27,236 nucleotides of DNA, taken from contig JAICLV010000011.1 of assembly GCA_025925185.1 (NCBI GenBank), forward strand, positions 1 through 27,236, written 5' to 3'. Every line of letters begins with the position of its first letter. Position 1 is the stretch's first letter. Both the position numbers and the translations under genes were made by a program. Under the pieces are notes generated by a model, which saw only the letters and a program-made list of their open reading frames with translations, did no database searches and was not told the DNA's origin. Below are positions 1 to 7,378 of the stretch, one piece after another. This DNA comes from Acidothermaceae bacterium. Its GTDB lineage: Bacteria; Actinomycetota; Actinomycetes; Acidothermales; Acidothermaceae.

Positions 1-1261
1 CGGAGTTTCGGCCCCCTGAGCGTGATAAACAACCGGGGAGTGTGGCGAGGCGGAGCACGAGGTAGCGGCGTTCGGGCTCGGTGCCGGCCTGCGCGATCGC
101 GACGCGATAGGCGGCCGCCGCCTCCTCGATCCGGCCGGCCCGACGCAGCAGGTCGGCCTTCGTCGCCGCGAGCAGGTGGTAGCCGGCCAACGCGCCGGTG
201 GCCTCCAGATCAGTCACGATCGCGAGTCCGGCTTCTGGACCGGCCGCCATCGCCACCGCGACCGCGCGGTTCAACTCAACCACGGGACTCGGCGTCAGCC
301 GCCCTAATTCCCGGTACAGCAGGGCAATTTGCGGCCAGTCGGTGTCATCCGTCGAGTCAGCGGTCGCATGACAGGCGGCTATCGCGGCCTGCAGTTGATA
401 CGGTCCGGGGCACCCGCGGCGCGCCGCGTCGTCCAGGATCGACACCGCTTCGGAGATCTGGGCGCCGTTCCACAGCAACCGGTCTTGCGACTCCAGCGGC
501 ACGAATTCGCCGGAGTCGTCGACGCGCGACGCCGACCGCGCGTCGTGCAGCAGCATCAGCGACAGCAGGCCGGCGACCTCGGGCTCGTCGGGCATGAATC
601 CGGCGAGCAGCCGGGCGAGCCGGATCGCCTCGGCGGTGAGGTCGGCGCGCAACAGGTTGTCGCCGCGGCCGGCCGAGTAGCCCTCGTTGAACAGCAGGTA
701 CAGCACCGCGAGCACGGCTCCGACACGCTCGGGCAGCAGGTGCTCGGGCGGCACGCGGAACGGAATCGCGGCGTGCCGCACCTTGTTCTTCGCGCGCACC
801 AGCCGCTGCGCCATCGTCTTCTCCGACACGAGCAACGCGCGGGCGATCTGCGCGGTGTCGAGCCCGGCCAAGGCGCGCAACGTCAACGCGACCTGCGCGT
901 CCATGCGCAACGCGGGGTGGCAGCAGGTGAACATCAGCTCGAGCCGGTCGTCGGGAAACACCGAAACGGCCTCCGTTGCAGACGCGTCGTCGAACTCCGC
1001 CGCGACCTGGGCCAGTTTCACCTTCTCCTTCGCCGCGCGGCGCAGCCGGTCGATCGCGCGGTTGCGCGCCGTGGTGAACAGCCAACCGCCTGGCCGCGGC
1101 GGAATTCCCTCGACGGGCCAGCGTTCCAACGCCTTGGCGAACGCGTCTTGCGCGCACTCCTCGGCCAACTCCCAGTCGCCGGTGAGGCGGATCACGCCCG
1201 CCGTGATCCGCCCCCACTCGTCGGCGTACAGCTCGGCGATCACCTCGCCCGCCGGGTTCAT
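1..1261 (-). CDS. ECF42-type RNA polymerase sigma factor with C-terminal TPR-like extension, 3' end outside window
   Basis: This is an extracytoplasmic-function sigma factor that would direct RNA polymerase to a small regulon. Region 2 lies near residues 10-75, with the run AEECAQDAFAKALERW and then RNRAIDRLRR. Region 4 includes LAGLDTAQIARALLVSEKTM. It is followed by the long helical extension typical of the group, with LYLLFNEGYSAG and DDARSASRVD-type motifs. The ATG at 1261 overlaps the TGA of the DGPF gene (ATGA), so translation is coupled. Pairing with a DGPF protein is the known hallmark of ECF42 sigma factors. The frame stays open for about 420 codons to the window edge. Its last ten codons fall inside the palindromic repeat at 1-30, and normal family proteins end near there, so the stop is probably just outside. 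Family assignment is strong; the target genes are unknown. Confidence 0.92.
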   Translation of the reverse strand, partial: MNPAGEVIAELYADEWGRITAGVIRLTGDWELAEECAQDAFAKALERWPVEGIPPRPGGWLFTTARNRAIDRLRRAAKEKVKLAQVAAEFDDASATEAVSVFPDDRLELMFTCCHPALRMDAQVALTLRALAGLDTAQIARALLVSEKTMAQRLVRAKNKVRHAAIPFRVPPEHLLPERVGAVLAVLYLLFNEGYSAGRGDNLLRADLTAEAIRLARLLAGFMPDEPEVAGLLSLMLLHDARSASRVDDSGEFVPLESQDRLLWNGAQISEAVSILDDAARRGCPGPYQLQAAIAACHATADSTDDTDWPQIALLYRELGRLTPSPVVELNRAVAVAMAAGPEAGLAIVTDLEATGALAGYHLLAATKADLLRRAGRIEEAAAAYRVAIAQAGTEPERRYLVLRLATLPGCLSRSGGRNS

Positions 1262-1587
1262 AGCGGCCAGAACGGCCTCAGCTCGATCATCCCGAACTTG
1301 GCGATCGGGTGTTTCGACGCGACCTCGATCGCCTCGTCGAGGTTCGCGCAGTCGATGATGTCGAAGCCGCCGACGTACTCCTTCGTCTCGACGAACGGCC
1401 CATCTGTCACGAGCGTCTCGCCGTCGCGCACCCGAACCGTCGTCGCGTCGGACGGCGGCCGCAGCCGGTCACCGGTCAGCCGGATGTCGCGGCTTTCCAT
1501 CTCGTCGACCCACGCTTGCGGGTTCAGCTCGCTCGGGTCCGCCTCGAACGGCTCGCCATCGGTGCAGACCAGCATCAGGTACTTCAT
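1258..1587 (-). CDS. DGPF/YCII-domain protein
   Basis: This is a small single-domain protein of the YCII/DGPF superfamily (about 109 residues). The N-terminus MKYLMLV, the central TDGPFVETKEYVGGF segment that gives the family its name, and the final HP...IELRPFW are all present. Proteins of this type are ferredoxin-like alpha/beta folds usually found beside ECF sigma factors; their biochemical role is not established. The ATG at 1587 is preferred over the in-frame GTG at 1593 because GAGGGAG at 1593-1599 lies 5 nt upstream of it. Its stop overlaps the ECF42 start by 4 nt, so the pair is one operon reading away from the acyl-CoA dehydrogenase gene. Confidence 0.93.
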   Translation of the reverse strand: MKYLMLVCTDGEPFEADPSELNPQAWVDEMESRDIRLTGDRLRPPSDATTVRVRDGETLVTDGPFVETKEYVGGFDIIDCANLDEAIEVASKHPIAKFGMIELRPFWPL

Positions 1588-1681
1588 GGTCACTCCCTCG
1601 GTAGTGCGGATCTGCTCTCACGACGAACGGTCATCGGCGATATCTACCATGGTTGCGCCGTCCGATCCCCGAGGAGCGTCG

Positions 1682-2860
1682 ATGTCCGGTCCACGCATGC
1701 GTCCCGACGACCTGCTTGGCGTCGACGACCTTTTGTCGGACGACGAGCGCGCCGTTCGCGCGGCGGCCCGCGAGTTCACCCGGCGCTCGATCGACCCGCA
1801 CATCGCCGAGTGGTTCGAGGCGGGTGGCATCCCGGCGATGCGCGAGATCGCCCGCGAACTAGGCCGGCTCGGCGCGCTCGGCATGCACCTGCGCGGTCAC
1901 GGGTGCGCCGGGTTGAGCGCGGTCGACTACGGCCTCACCTGTTTGGAGCTCGAGGCAGGCGACTCCGCGATCCGCTCGTTCGTGTCGGTGCAGGGCTCAC
2001 TCGCGATGTTCGCGATCTGGCGTTACGGCAGCGAGGAGCAGAAACAGCAATGGCTGCCGTCGATGGCGAGCGGCGAGGCGATCGGCTGCTTCGGACTCAC
2101 CGAGCCAGACCACGGCTCCGACCCCGGTTCGATGCGCATGACCGCCACGCGCGACGGTGACGACTGGATTTTGCGCGGCCGCAAAGCCTGGATCACCAAT
2201 GGGTCAATCGCCGACGTCGCCATCGTGTGGGCGCGCGCCGGCGACGGCGTCCGTGGTTTTGTGGTGCCGACCTCGACGCCAGGGTTCTCGGCGCCGGAGA
2301 TCAAGCACAAGCTGTCGTTGCGCGCGTCGGTCACCAGCGAACTCGTGCTGGACGACGTGCGCCTCCCGTCGCCCGCGGAACTGCCCTTGGCGCATGGGCT
2401 TTCAGCGCCGCTGTCGTGTCTAAATGAGGCGCGGTACGGCATCGTGTGGGGCGCGATCGGCGCCGCGCGCACGGCCTTCGAGACTGCGCTGGAGTATTCG
2501 AGAACACGCACCCAGTTCGGCAAGCCGATCGGCGGATTCCAGCTGACGCAGGCGAAACTGGTCGACATGGCGGTCGAGCTGAACAAAGGGTTGCTGCTCG
2601 CGCTTCACCTCGGACGACGCAAGGACGCCGGCACGCTCGCGTCGGAGCAGGTGAGCTTCGGAAAACTCAACAACACCAGGGCCGCATTGGAGATCTGTCG
2701 CACGGCGCGCAGTGTGCTCGGCGCCAACGGCGTCTCACTGGAGTTTCCGGTGATTCGTCACATGGCCAACCTCGAGTCGGTGCTCACGTACGAGGGCACG
2801 GCCGAGATGCACACGCTGGTGCTGGGTGAGGCGCTGACCGGGCTGGCGGCCTTTCGGTGA
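1682..2860 (+). CDS. Acyl-CoA dehydrogenase, glutaryl-CoA dehydrogenase-like
   Basis: This is a FAD-dependent acyl-CoA dehydrogenase of 392 residues, the full family length. It most resembles glutaryl-CoA dehydrogenase, which oxidises and decarboxylates glutaryl-CoA to crotonyl-CoA in lysine/tryptophan catabolism. Seen in sequence: the GHGCAGLSAVDYGL and ELEAGDSAIRSFVSVQ segments, which match the substrate-contact region of that enzyme including the Glu and Arg-Ser that hold the substrate carboxylate; the flavin signature CFGLTEPDHGSDP; RTQFGKPIG; and TYEGTAEMHTLVLGEALTG carrying the catalytic Glu near residue 371. The ATG at 1682 is 5 nt after GAGGAG (1671-1676). The open frame extends far upstream, but that stretch is antisense to the sigma and DGPF genes. 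Exact substrate is inferred. Confidence 0.93.
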   Translation: MSGPRMRPDDLLGVDDLLSDDERAVRAAAREFTRRSIDPHIAEWFEAGGIPAMREIARELGRLGALGMHLRGHGCAGLSAVDYGLTCLELEAGDSAIRSFVSVQGSLAMFAIWRYGSEEQKQQWLPSMASGEAIGCFGLTEPDHGSDPGSMRMTATRDGDDWILRGRKAWITNGSIADVAIVWARAGDGVRGFVVPTSTPGFSAPEIKHKLSLRASVTSELVLDDVRLPSPAELPLAHGLSAPLSCLNEARYGIVWGAIGAARTAFETALEYSRTRTQFGKPIGGFQLTQAKLVDMAVELNKGLLLALHLGRRKDAGTLASEQVSFGKLNNTRAALEICRTARSVLGANGVSLEFPVIRHMANLESVLTYEGTAEMHTLVLGEALTGLAAFR

Positions 2861-3540
2861 AGGTGCGGTTCGTCGGGGCGACGCTGGCGGGCGTCGCGCT
2901 GGTGGTTGCCGCGCTCGCGGGCTGCCAGTCGGCGTCGCCGGTCTCGGCGGGAACGGCGCCCGGGGTTGTCGCGTCGAGTGGCTCGCCATCAGCGCGGCCC
3001 TCGTCGTCCGGGCTCGCATTGCTTGCGACCCTGGCGGTGAAGGGACGCGCGCCGATGACTGGGTACGCCCGTGCTCAGTTCGGCCCGGCATGGCCGTCGA
3101 TGGGCGGGTGCGACGCGCGCAACGAGGTGTTGCGCCGCGACCTCACAAACACCGTGCTGCGCGACGATTGCGTGGTGCTGTCCGGGACGCTCGTGAGCCC
3201 GTACTCGGCGACCACGATTGACTTTGTGCGCGGGCCCAACTCGGCCGACGTGCAGATAGACCACGTTGTCGCCTTAGGAGACGCATGGCAGACCGGCGCG
3301 CAGCAATGGTCGACGCAGCGGCGGGAGGCGTTCGCGAACGATCCGCAGGAGTTGCTCGCGGTCGACGCGCATAGCAACGAGCAGAAGGGCGACTCCGACG
3401 CGGCGAGCTGGTTGCCGTCGAACAAGGCGTTTCGCTGCGCCTACGTGGCAACGCAGGTTCGAGTGAAGGCGCGGTACCGGTTGTGGGTGACACCGGCCGA
3501 GCGCGACGCGATGCGGCGGGTGCTCTCAAGCTGCCGCTGA
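2857..3540 (+). CDS. Secreted HNH-nuclease-like lipoprotein (DUF1524/GmrSD C-terminal type)
   Basis: This predicted lipoprotein of 227 residues has a hydrophobic leader and a lipobox LAGC, with the lipidated Cys at residue 23. A Ser/Ala/Pro/Gly-rich linker follows (about 25-55). The C-terminal domain resembles the HNH-fold DUF1524 family: GGCDARNEVLRRDL, then IDHVVALGDAW (Asp135-His136) and AHSNEQKGDSD (Asn174, Lys177, Asp179). These are the positions expected for metal binding and catalysis in this nuclease group. Homologues of this type are common as single secreted actinobacterial proteins, possibly nucleic-acid scavengers; activity is inferred. The GTG start overlaps the dehydrogenase stop (GTGA), so the two are cotranscribed although no functional link is obvious. 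Confidence 0.88.
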   Translation: MKVRFVGATLAGVALVVAALAGCQSASPVSAGTAPGVVASSGSPSARPSSSGLALLATLAVKGRAPMTGYARAQFGPAWPSMGGCDARNEVLRRDLTNTVLRDDCVVLSGTLVSPYSATTIDFVRGPNSADVQIDHVVALGDAWQTGAQQWSTQRREAFANDPQELLAVDAHSNEQKGDSDAASWLPSNKAFRCAYVATQVRVKARYRLWVTPAERDAMRRVLSSCR

Positions 3541-3563
3541 CGATGGTGCACGCTCGTTCGGGC

Positions 3564-3569
3564 TAGGGT
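3564..3569 (+). promoter_or_regulatory. -10 element TAGGGT of a probable leaderless promoter
   Basis: TAGGGT fits the actinobacterial TANNNT -10 pattern and is followed by exactly 7 nt before the GTG at 3577. No Shine-Dalgarno sequence precedes that GTG. No good -35 is visible. The same spacing recurs at other starts in this window. Confidence 0.55.
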
Positions 3570-3576
3570 GCCCGAC

Positions 3577-4224
3577 GTGGATGAGCCGGTCACCGTCGAG
3601 CGCGTTTCGTCGGCGCGCGGCGAGGTGGTGCTGCGCAGACGTGGTGACGTCTACGAGATTGTCAGCAACGGCATGTTCTTGATGGACACGTCGTCAGGAG
3701 CGTCGGAGCGGTTGCTGGCGCAAGTGGCGATCGCCGGCGGGGCCCGGCGGGTGCTGATCGGTGGCCTCGGTGTCGGATTCACGCTGGCCGAGGTGTTGGC
3801 CGCCCCCGACGTGACGTCGGTCACGGTCGTCGAGATCGAGGACGCCGTCGTGCGCTGGAATCGAGGCCCGCTCGCGGCGGTGAACGGGCACGCGCTGGAC
3901 GACGCGAGGGTGCGCGTCGTCGTCGCCGACTTTGGCGCGTGGTTGCGGTCGTGCGGTGAGGTGTACGACGCGATCTGTCTGGACGTAGACAACGGTCCCG
4001 GCTGGACGGTGGTAGAGGCCAACCGCGCGCTCTATGACGACGGCACGCTGCGGCTGCTGAAGGATCGGCTGTCGAAGGCCGGGCGGCTGGCGGTGTGGAG
4101 CGCGGCTAGGTCGCCGGGGTTCGCCGAGCGGCTGCGGTCGGTGTTCGACGACGTCCAGACATGCGAAAGTCCGGCGGCCAATGGACCGCCGGACGTTGTA
4201 TGGATGGCATCGTCACGGTGGTGA
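3577..4224 (+). CDS. Spermidine synthase-like / class I SAM-dependent methyltransferase-fold protein
   Basis: This protein of about 215 residues has the Rossmann core of the spermidine synthase superfamily. VLIGGLGVGFTLAEVL (about 59-74) is the SAM/dcSAM glycine loop, VTVVEIE (83-88) carries the acidic ribose-binding residue, and YDAICLDVDNGPGW (130-143) is the strand-4 acidic segment. It is shorter than true spermidine synthases (about 280) and lacks a recognisable N-terminal beta-barrel, so it is probably one of the SpeE-like proteins of unknown reaction common in actinobacteria. I chose the GTG at 3577 because it sits 7 nt after TAGGGT as a leaderless start; an in-frame GTG at 3568 is the alternative. 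Confidence 0.85.
   Translation: MDEPVTVERVSSARGEVVLRRRGDVYEIVSNGMFLMDTSSGASERLLAQVAIAGGARRVLIGGLGVGFTLAEVLAAPDVTSVTVVEIEDAVVRWNRGPLAAVNGHALDDARVRVVVADFGAWLRSCGEVYDAICLDVDNGPGWTVVEANRALYDDGTLRLLKDRLSKAGRLAVWSAARSPGFAERLRSVFDDVQTCESPAANGPPDVVWMASSRW
4169..4194 (+). terminator. Stem-loop within the 3' end of the SpeE-like gene
   Basis: GTCCGGCGG (4169-4177) and CCGCCGGAC (4186-4194) form a perfect 9-bp stem with an 8-nt loop. It lies inside the last 20 codons and is not followed by a T-run. It may stabilise or terminate the transcript ahead of the convergent gene at 5290-4418. The remaining gap 4225-4417 shows no gene or clear signal. Confidence 0.4.
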
Positions 4225-4417
4225 GGGCCGGCGAGGCCCGGCGCGCGCCAGTCGCGACCTCCCCTTTCGCGCTGCGCCCCTCCTGCGCCAGACCAACACC
4301 TGCCCGACCAACCCCCCAAGAACCTCGCCACGCCCCCACTCCGCGCGTTGTTCGTCAGGAGTCTTTCGCCGCTTTGCTAACAGGGTTGCTGCGTCTTGGT
4401 TAAGTCGGCGGCAAGGT

Positions 4418-5290
4418 TCACGAGTCGGGGAGTGCGTCGCGGGCTGTCTCCACCGCTAGGTCCGCTCGATGCGCAGCGCGTTCGGCTGCGGTCAACGCGG
4501 TGCGGGCCGACCGCTCGGAGCGCTTGGCTTCGACGAGCTGCTGCTCCAACTCCTGTAGCTGATTGGTGAGAACCGCTATCTGCGCGGTGAGGTCACCGAC
4601 TTGCGCAACCGTTTCGTCACGCTGCGTTGTCGCGGCCGTCACTTCTTCGGCAGCTTCGGCGGCAGCTTTCTCAGCGCGCTTGAGGCCGGCTGCGGCCGCC
4701 CGCGCCTGAGTGGACACTTGCCTCGCCGCGGCGCCCTTTGCCGCGGCGCGCCGTCCGGCTTGGTGTTTTTCTTCGCGGACGACGTGAAGGTGCGGCCCCG
4801 CGGTGTCGAATCCGCTGTCGGGCGTGAGCGTCGTGGTGAGCCGCCCGGACTCGACCGCCTGCGCGGCTTCGGCGCTCGACAACGCCGCCTCCAACGACTG
4901 CTCGACCTCGCGCGCGACCGACTCGCTAGTCGGCTTGCCCAAGCGGACGGCCAGTTGACGCGCTTCGCTCACCAGCGCGTTGACGGCCTGGCGGCGCTGC
5001 TTGGAGAGCTCACGCAACTGCGCGCCCTCAAGGCGCGACTGGGCTTGGCGAAGCGCGGCGCCGAGGTCGAGCAGAGCGGCGACGTCGTCGCGATTGGCGC
5101 GAACCAGTTGATTGAGCAGCCACGCCGCGGTCGACGGCTTCTTCAGCGCGCGGATCGCCTTGGCCGTGCCGGGTTCGTCGGCCTTGGCGTCGCGGGCAGC
5201 CGTGTCGCGGCGCTCGACGAACTCGTCCGGCGGGAGCGCGTAGAGCTCGTCGGCGGTGGCGTCGAAGTTGGCATTGCGGTCGGCGGCCAT
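4418..5290 (-). CDS. Actinobacterial coiled-coil protein of unknown function
   Basis: This protein of 290 residues begins with a segment that recurs in actinobacterial hypotheticals: ELYALPPDEFVERRD (about 15-29), then ALKKPSTAAWLLNQLVR (48-64). The middle and C-terminal parts are Ala/Glu/Arg/Gln-rich with heptad character, e.g. QIAVLTNQLQELEQQL (about 236-251), indicating a long coiled coil. No signal peptide or membrane segment is visible, so it should be cytoplasmic. It stands alone, convergent with the SpeE-like gene and divergent from the molybdate operon (116 nt apart). I recognise the sequence type but no function is known to me. Confidence 0.8.
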   Translation of the reverse strand: MAADRNANFDATADELYALPPDEFVERRDTAARDAKADEPGTAKAIRALKKPSTAAWLLNQLVRANRDDVAALLDLGAALRQAQSRLEGAQLRELSKQRRQAVNALVSEARQLAVRLGKPTSESVAREVEQSLEAALSSAEAAQAVESGRLTTTLTPDSGFDTAGPHLHVVREEKHQAGRRAAAKGAAARQVSTQARAAAAGLKRAEKAAAEAAEEVTAATTQRDETVAQVGDLTAQIAVLTNQLQELEQQLVEAKRSERSARTALTAAERAAHRADLAVETARDALPDS

Positions 5291-5355
5291 GTCGGCGAGG
5301 TTACGCCGGGGCGGCTCAACCGTTGCCGGTGCGATACCTAGGCGGATGCGGCAAC

Positions 5356-5386
5356 GCCCCGCGGAAGGGTGCCGCAGCTGCGGGGC
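5356..5386. repeat. Inverted repeat upstream of the molybdate operon
   Basis: GCCCCGC (5356-5362) and GCGGGGC (5380-5386) are perfect 7-bp arms around a 17-nt centre. The repeat ends 7 nt before the -10 TATTCT, covering the -35 region, so it could be the operator of the HTH-TOBE regulator. A simple hairpin is the other possibility. Confidence 0.4.
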
Positions 5387-5393
5387 CTTCGGC

Positions 5394-5399
5394 TATTCT
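5394..5399 (+). promoter_or_regulatory. -10 element TATTCT of a probable leaderless promoter for the mod operon
   Basis: TATTCT matches TANNNT and is followed by 7 nt (gagccgc) before ATG at 5407. No ribosome-binding site precedes the ATG. No convincing -35 is seen. Confidence 0.6.
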
Positions 5400-5406
5400 G
5401 AGCCGC

Positions 5407-5799
5407 ATGAGCGTCTTGCGGATCTCCGAAGCAGCGCACCTGCTCGGCGTCAGCGACGACACCGTCCGGCGGTGGATCGACGCGGGCAGGATCGCCAGCG
5501 TCACCGATGGCGGGCGGGTCGCGATCGAGGGCGCCGAGCTGGCCCGGTTCGCCCGCTCGACCGCGGACGACACGGGGCCCGGGGTCGTCGCGCAGGCCTC
5601 GGCGCGCAACCGGTTCACCGGCATCGTCACCGCCGTGCTACGCGACACCGTGATGGCGCAGGTCGAGCTGCAATGCGGGCCGTACCGCGTGGTGTCGCTG
5701 ATGAGTCGCGAGGCAGCCGACCAGTTACAGCTCGAGCCTGGCTCTATCGCGGTCGCGTCGATCAAGTCGACGAACGTCGTGGTCGAGGTGCCCGCGTGA
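5407..5799 (+). CDS. HTH-TOBE molybdate-responsive regulator/binding protein
   Basis: This two-domain protein of 130 residues has an excisionase/MerR-like helix-turn-helix at about 4-50 (RISEAAHLLGVSDDTVRRWIDAGRI), then a single TOBE/Mop domain at about 65-128 (ARNRFTGIVTAVLRDTVMAQVEL ... SREAADQLQLEPGSIAVASIKSTNVVVEV). TOBE/Mop domains bind molybdate or tungstate oxyanions. Placed first in the mod operon, it is probably a one-component Mo sensor that regulates the transporter, analogous in role to ModE but with a different HTH. It could instead mainly store molybdate. Its TGA shares one base with the modA ATG. The start follows a TATTCT -10 by 7 nt, suggesting a leaderless message. Confidence 0.9.
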   Translation: MSVLRISEAAHLLGVSDDTVRRWIDAGRIASVTDGGRVAIEGAELARFARSTADDTGPGVVAQASARNRFTGIVTAVLRDTVMAQVELQCGPYRVVSLMSREAADQLQLEPGSIAVASIKSTNVVVEVPA

Positions 5800-6569
5800 T
5801 GCGCGTCCGCCGGGCCCTGTGCGTGCTCGCGGCGGCCGGGCTGTTGGCCGGCTGCGCGTCGTCCGGATCGAAAAGCGCAGGCGCTGGCGCGGTCGGCGGC
5901 ACCCTCGTCGTCTTCGCGGCCGCGTCGTTGAAGCCGACTTTCACCGAGCTGGCGAAGGAATTCGAGGCAGCGCACGACGGCGTCAAGGTGGTGCTGAGCT
6001 TCGGCGGGTCAGACTCGCTCGCGGCCCAGATATCCCAAGGAGCGCCGGTCGACGTCTTCGCGTCGGCCAACACCTCGACGATGAACACCATCGTCAAGGC
6101 GAACGACGCGGCCGCACCGAGCGACTTCGCGAAGAACTCGCTGCAGATCGCCGTCCCGTCAGGGAATCCGAAGGACGTTCAATCGTTGGCCGACGTCACC
6201 AAGTCGAGGGTCAAGCTGGCATTGTGCGCCGCCACAGTCCCGTGTGGCAGTGCGGCCGCGAAGGCTTTTGCCGCAGCGGGTCTTGACGCGCACCCGGTGA
6301 CATTGGAGCAAGACGTCACATCGGTGCTCACGAAAGTCGAGCTGGGCGAGGTAGACGCCGGGTTGGTGTACCGCACCGACGTCAAGGCGGCGGCGGGCAA
6401 GGTCGACGGCGTCGACTTTGCAGAGGCGAGCAGCGCGGTCAACACCTATCCCATCGCGCAGGTCACGACCGGCAAGAACTCTCGTGCTAGCAGGGCGTTC
6501 GTCGCCTTCGTGCTCTCAGCAGCCGGCCAACGGGTGTTGCAAGCCGCCGGATTCGAGCCAGCCGCGTGA
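5799..6569 (+). CDS. modA: Molybdate ABC transporter substrate-binding lipoprotein ModA
   Basis: This periplasmic-type binding protein (256 residues) captures molybdate for the ModBC importer. It has a short Arg-rich signal, a hydrophobic core and the lipobox LAGC with Cys19, so it is anchored to the outer face of the membrane. The mature part starts with LVVFAAASLKPTFTELAKEFE, the ModA signature whose Ser contacts the oxyanion. SFGGSDSLAAQISQGAPVDVFASA and LGEVDAGLVYRTDV follow, both typical of the family. The ATG at 5799 overlaps the previous stop by one base; GTG at 5796 is an alternative. The stop overlaps the modB GTG. Confidence 0.96.
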   Translation: MRVRRALCVLAAAGLLAGCASSGSKSAGAGAVGGTLVVFAAASLKPTFTELAKEFEAAHDGVKVVLSFGGSDSLAAQISQGAPVDVFASANTSTMNTIVKANDAAAPSDFAKNSLQIAVPSGNPKDVQSLADVTKSRVKLALCAATVPCGSAAAKAFAAAGLDAHPVTLEQDVTSVLTKVELGEVDAGLVYRTDVKAAAGKVDGVDFAEASSAVNTYPIAQVTTGKNSRASRAFVAFVLSAAGQRVLQAAGFEPAA

Positions 6570-7378
6570 CGTTGCTCGAACAGAAACCGATGCGGATGAA
6601 GGCGTCTCGCCCGCCGTATGGTCTGTTCGCGTTAGCCTTCGTCGGCGTCGCGTTTCTCGTCCTGCCGCTGGTTGGCTTGATCGTGCGGGCGCCGTGGGGG
6701 TCGGCGGCGTCGATCGTTCGGCGTGGTGACGTCACGACAGCGCTGCGACTTTCCCTTGAGACGGCGACGATCTCGACGGCGTTCGCCCTGGTGCTCGGCG
6801 TGCCGATCGCGTGGCTGCTCGCCCGGACGTCGTTTCGCGCGCGCTCGCTGCTACGCGCGCTGTGCACCCTGCCGCTGGTCTTGCCGCCGGTCGCGGGCGG
6901 CATCGCGTTGCTGCTCGCGTACGGCCGGCGCGGCGTGGTCGGCGAGTGGTTGTTGCGGGCGTTCGGCGTGTCGCTGCCGTTCACAACAGCGGGCGTCGTG
7001 GTGGCGGAGACCTTCGTCGCGATGCCATTTCTCATCGTGGCGGTCGAAGGATCCCTACGCGGTCTCGACGTCCGGTACGACGCCGCCGCCGCGAGCCTCG
7101 GCGCATCTCGCTCGTTCACCTTCCGGCACGTGACGCTGCCGATGGTCGCGCCCGGAATCGCGGCCGGCGCCGTCTTGTGCTGGGCCCGGGCGCTCGGCGA
7201 GTTCGGCGCCACGATCACCTTCGCAGGCAGCTATCCGGGCACCACGCAGACGATGCCGCTGCAGGTGTATCTCACGCTGCAAGACGATCCGCAGGCTGCC
7301 GTGATCTTGAGCCTACTGCTGCTCGCGGTCTCGGTCGCGGTGCTGGTCGGTCTGCGTGACCGGTGGTGGAGCCGATGA
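6566..7378 (+). CDS. modB: Molybdate ABC transporter permease ModB
   Basis: This inner-membrane permease (270 residues) has about six hydrophobic segments, starting with YGLFALAFVGVAFLVLPLVG (about 18-37). The cytoplasmic EAA loop that docks on the ATPase is visible: LDVRYDAAAASLGASRSFTF followed by LPMVAPGIAAG. The ALGEFGATITFAG segment near the C-terminus is characteristic of ModB/CysTW-type permeases. The GTG at 6566 overlaps the modA stop (GTGA); an internal ATG at 6590 is an alternative start because the first eight residues are hydrophilic. The stop overlaps the modC ATG (ATGA). Confidence 0.95.
   Translation: MTLLEQKPMRMKASRPPYGLFALAFVGVAFLVLPLVGLIVRAPWGSAASIVRRGDVTTALRLSLETATISTAFALVLGVPIAWLLARTSFRARSLLRALCTLPLVLPPVAGGIALLLAYGRRGVVGEWLLRAFGVSLPFTTAGVVVAETFVAMPFLIVAVEGSLRGLDVRYDAAAASLGASRSFTFRHVTLPMVAPGIAAGAVLCWARALGEFGATITFAGSYPGTTQTMPLQVYLTLQDDPQAAVILSLLLLAVSVAVLVGLRDRWWSR

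Noticed and set aside
329..1681. Long open frame upstream of the acyl-CoA dehydrogenase
   Set aside because: It is antisense to the ECF42 and DGPF genes, has no ribosome-binding site, and its translation is Arg/Gln-rich without family features. The real start at 1682 has GAGGAG.
4225..4417. Possible gene or RNA in the gap after the SpeE-like gene
   Set aside because: Short overlapping frames on both strands have no ribosome-binding site or recognisable product, and no strong structure is visible.
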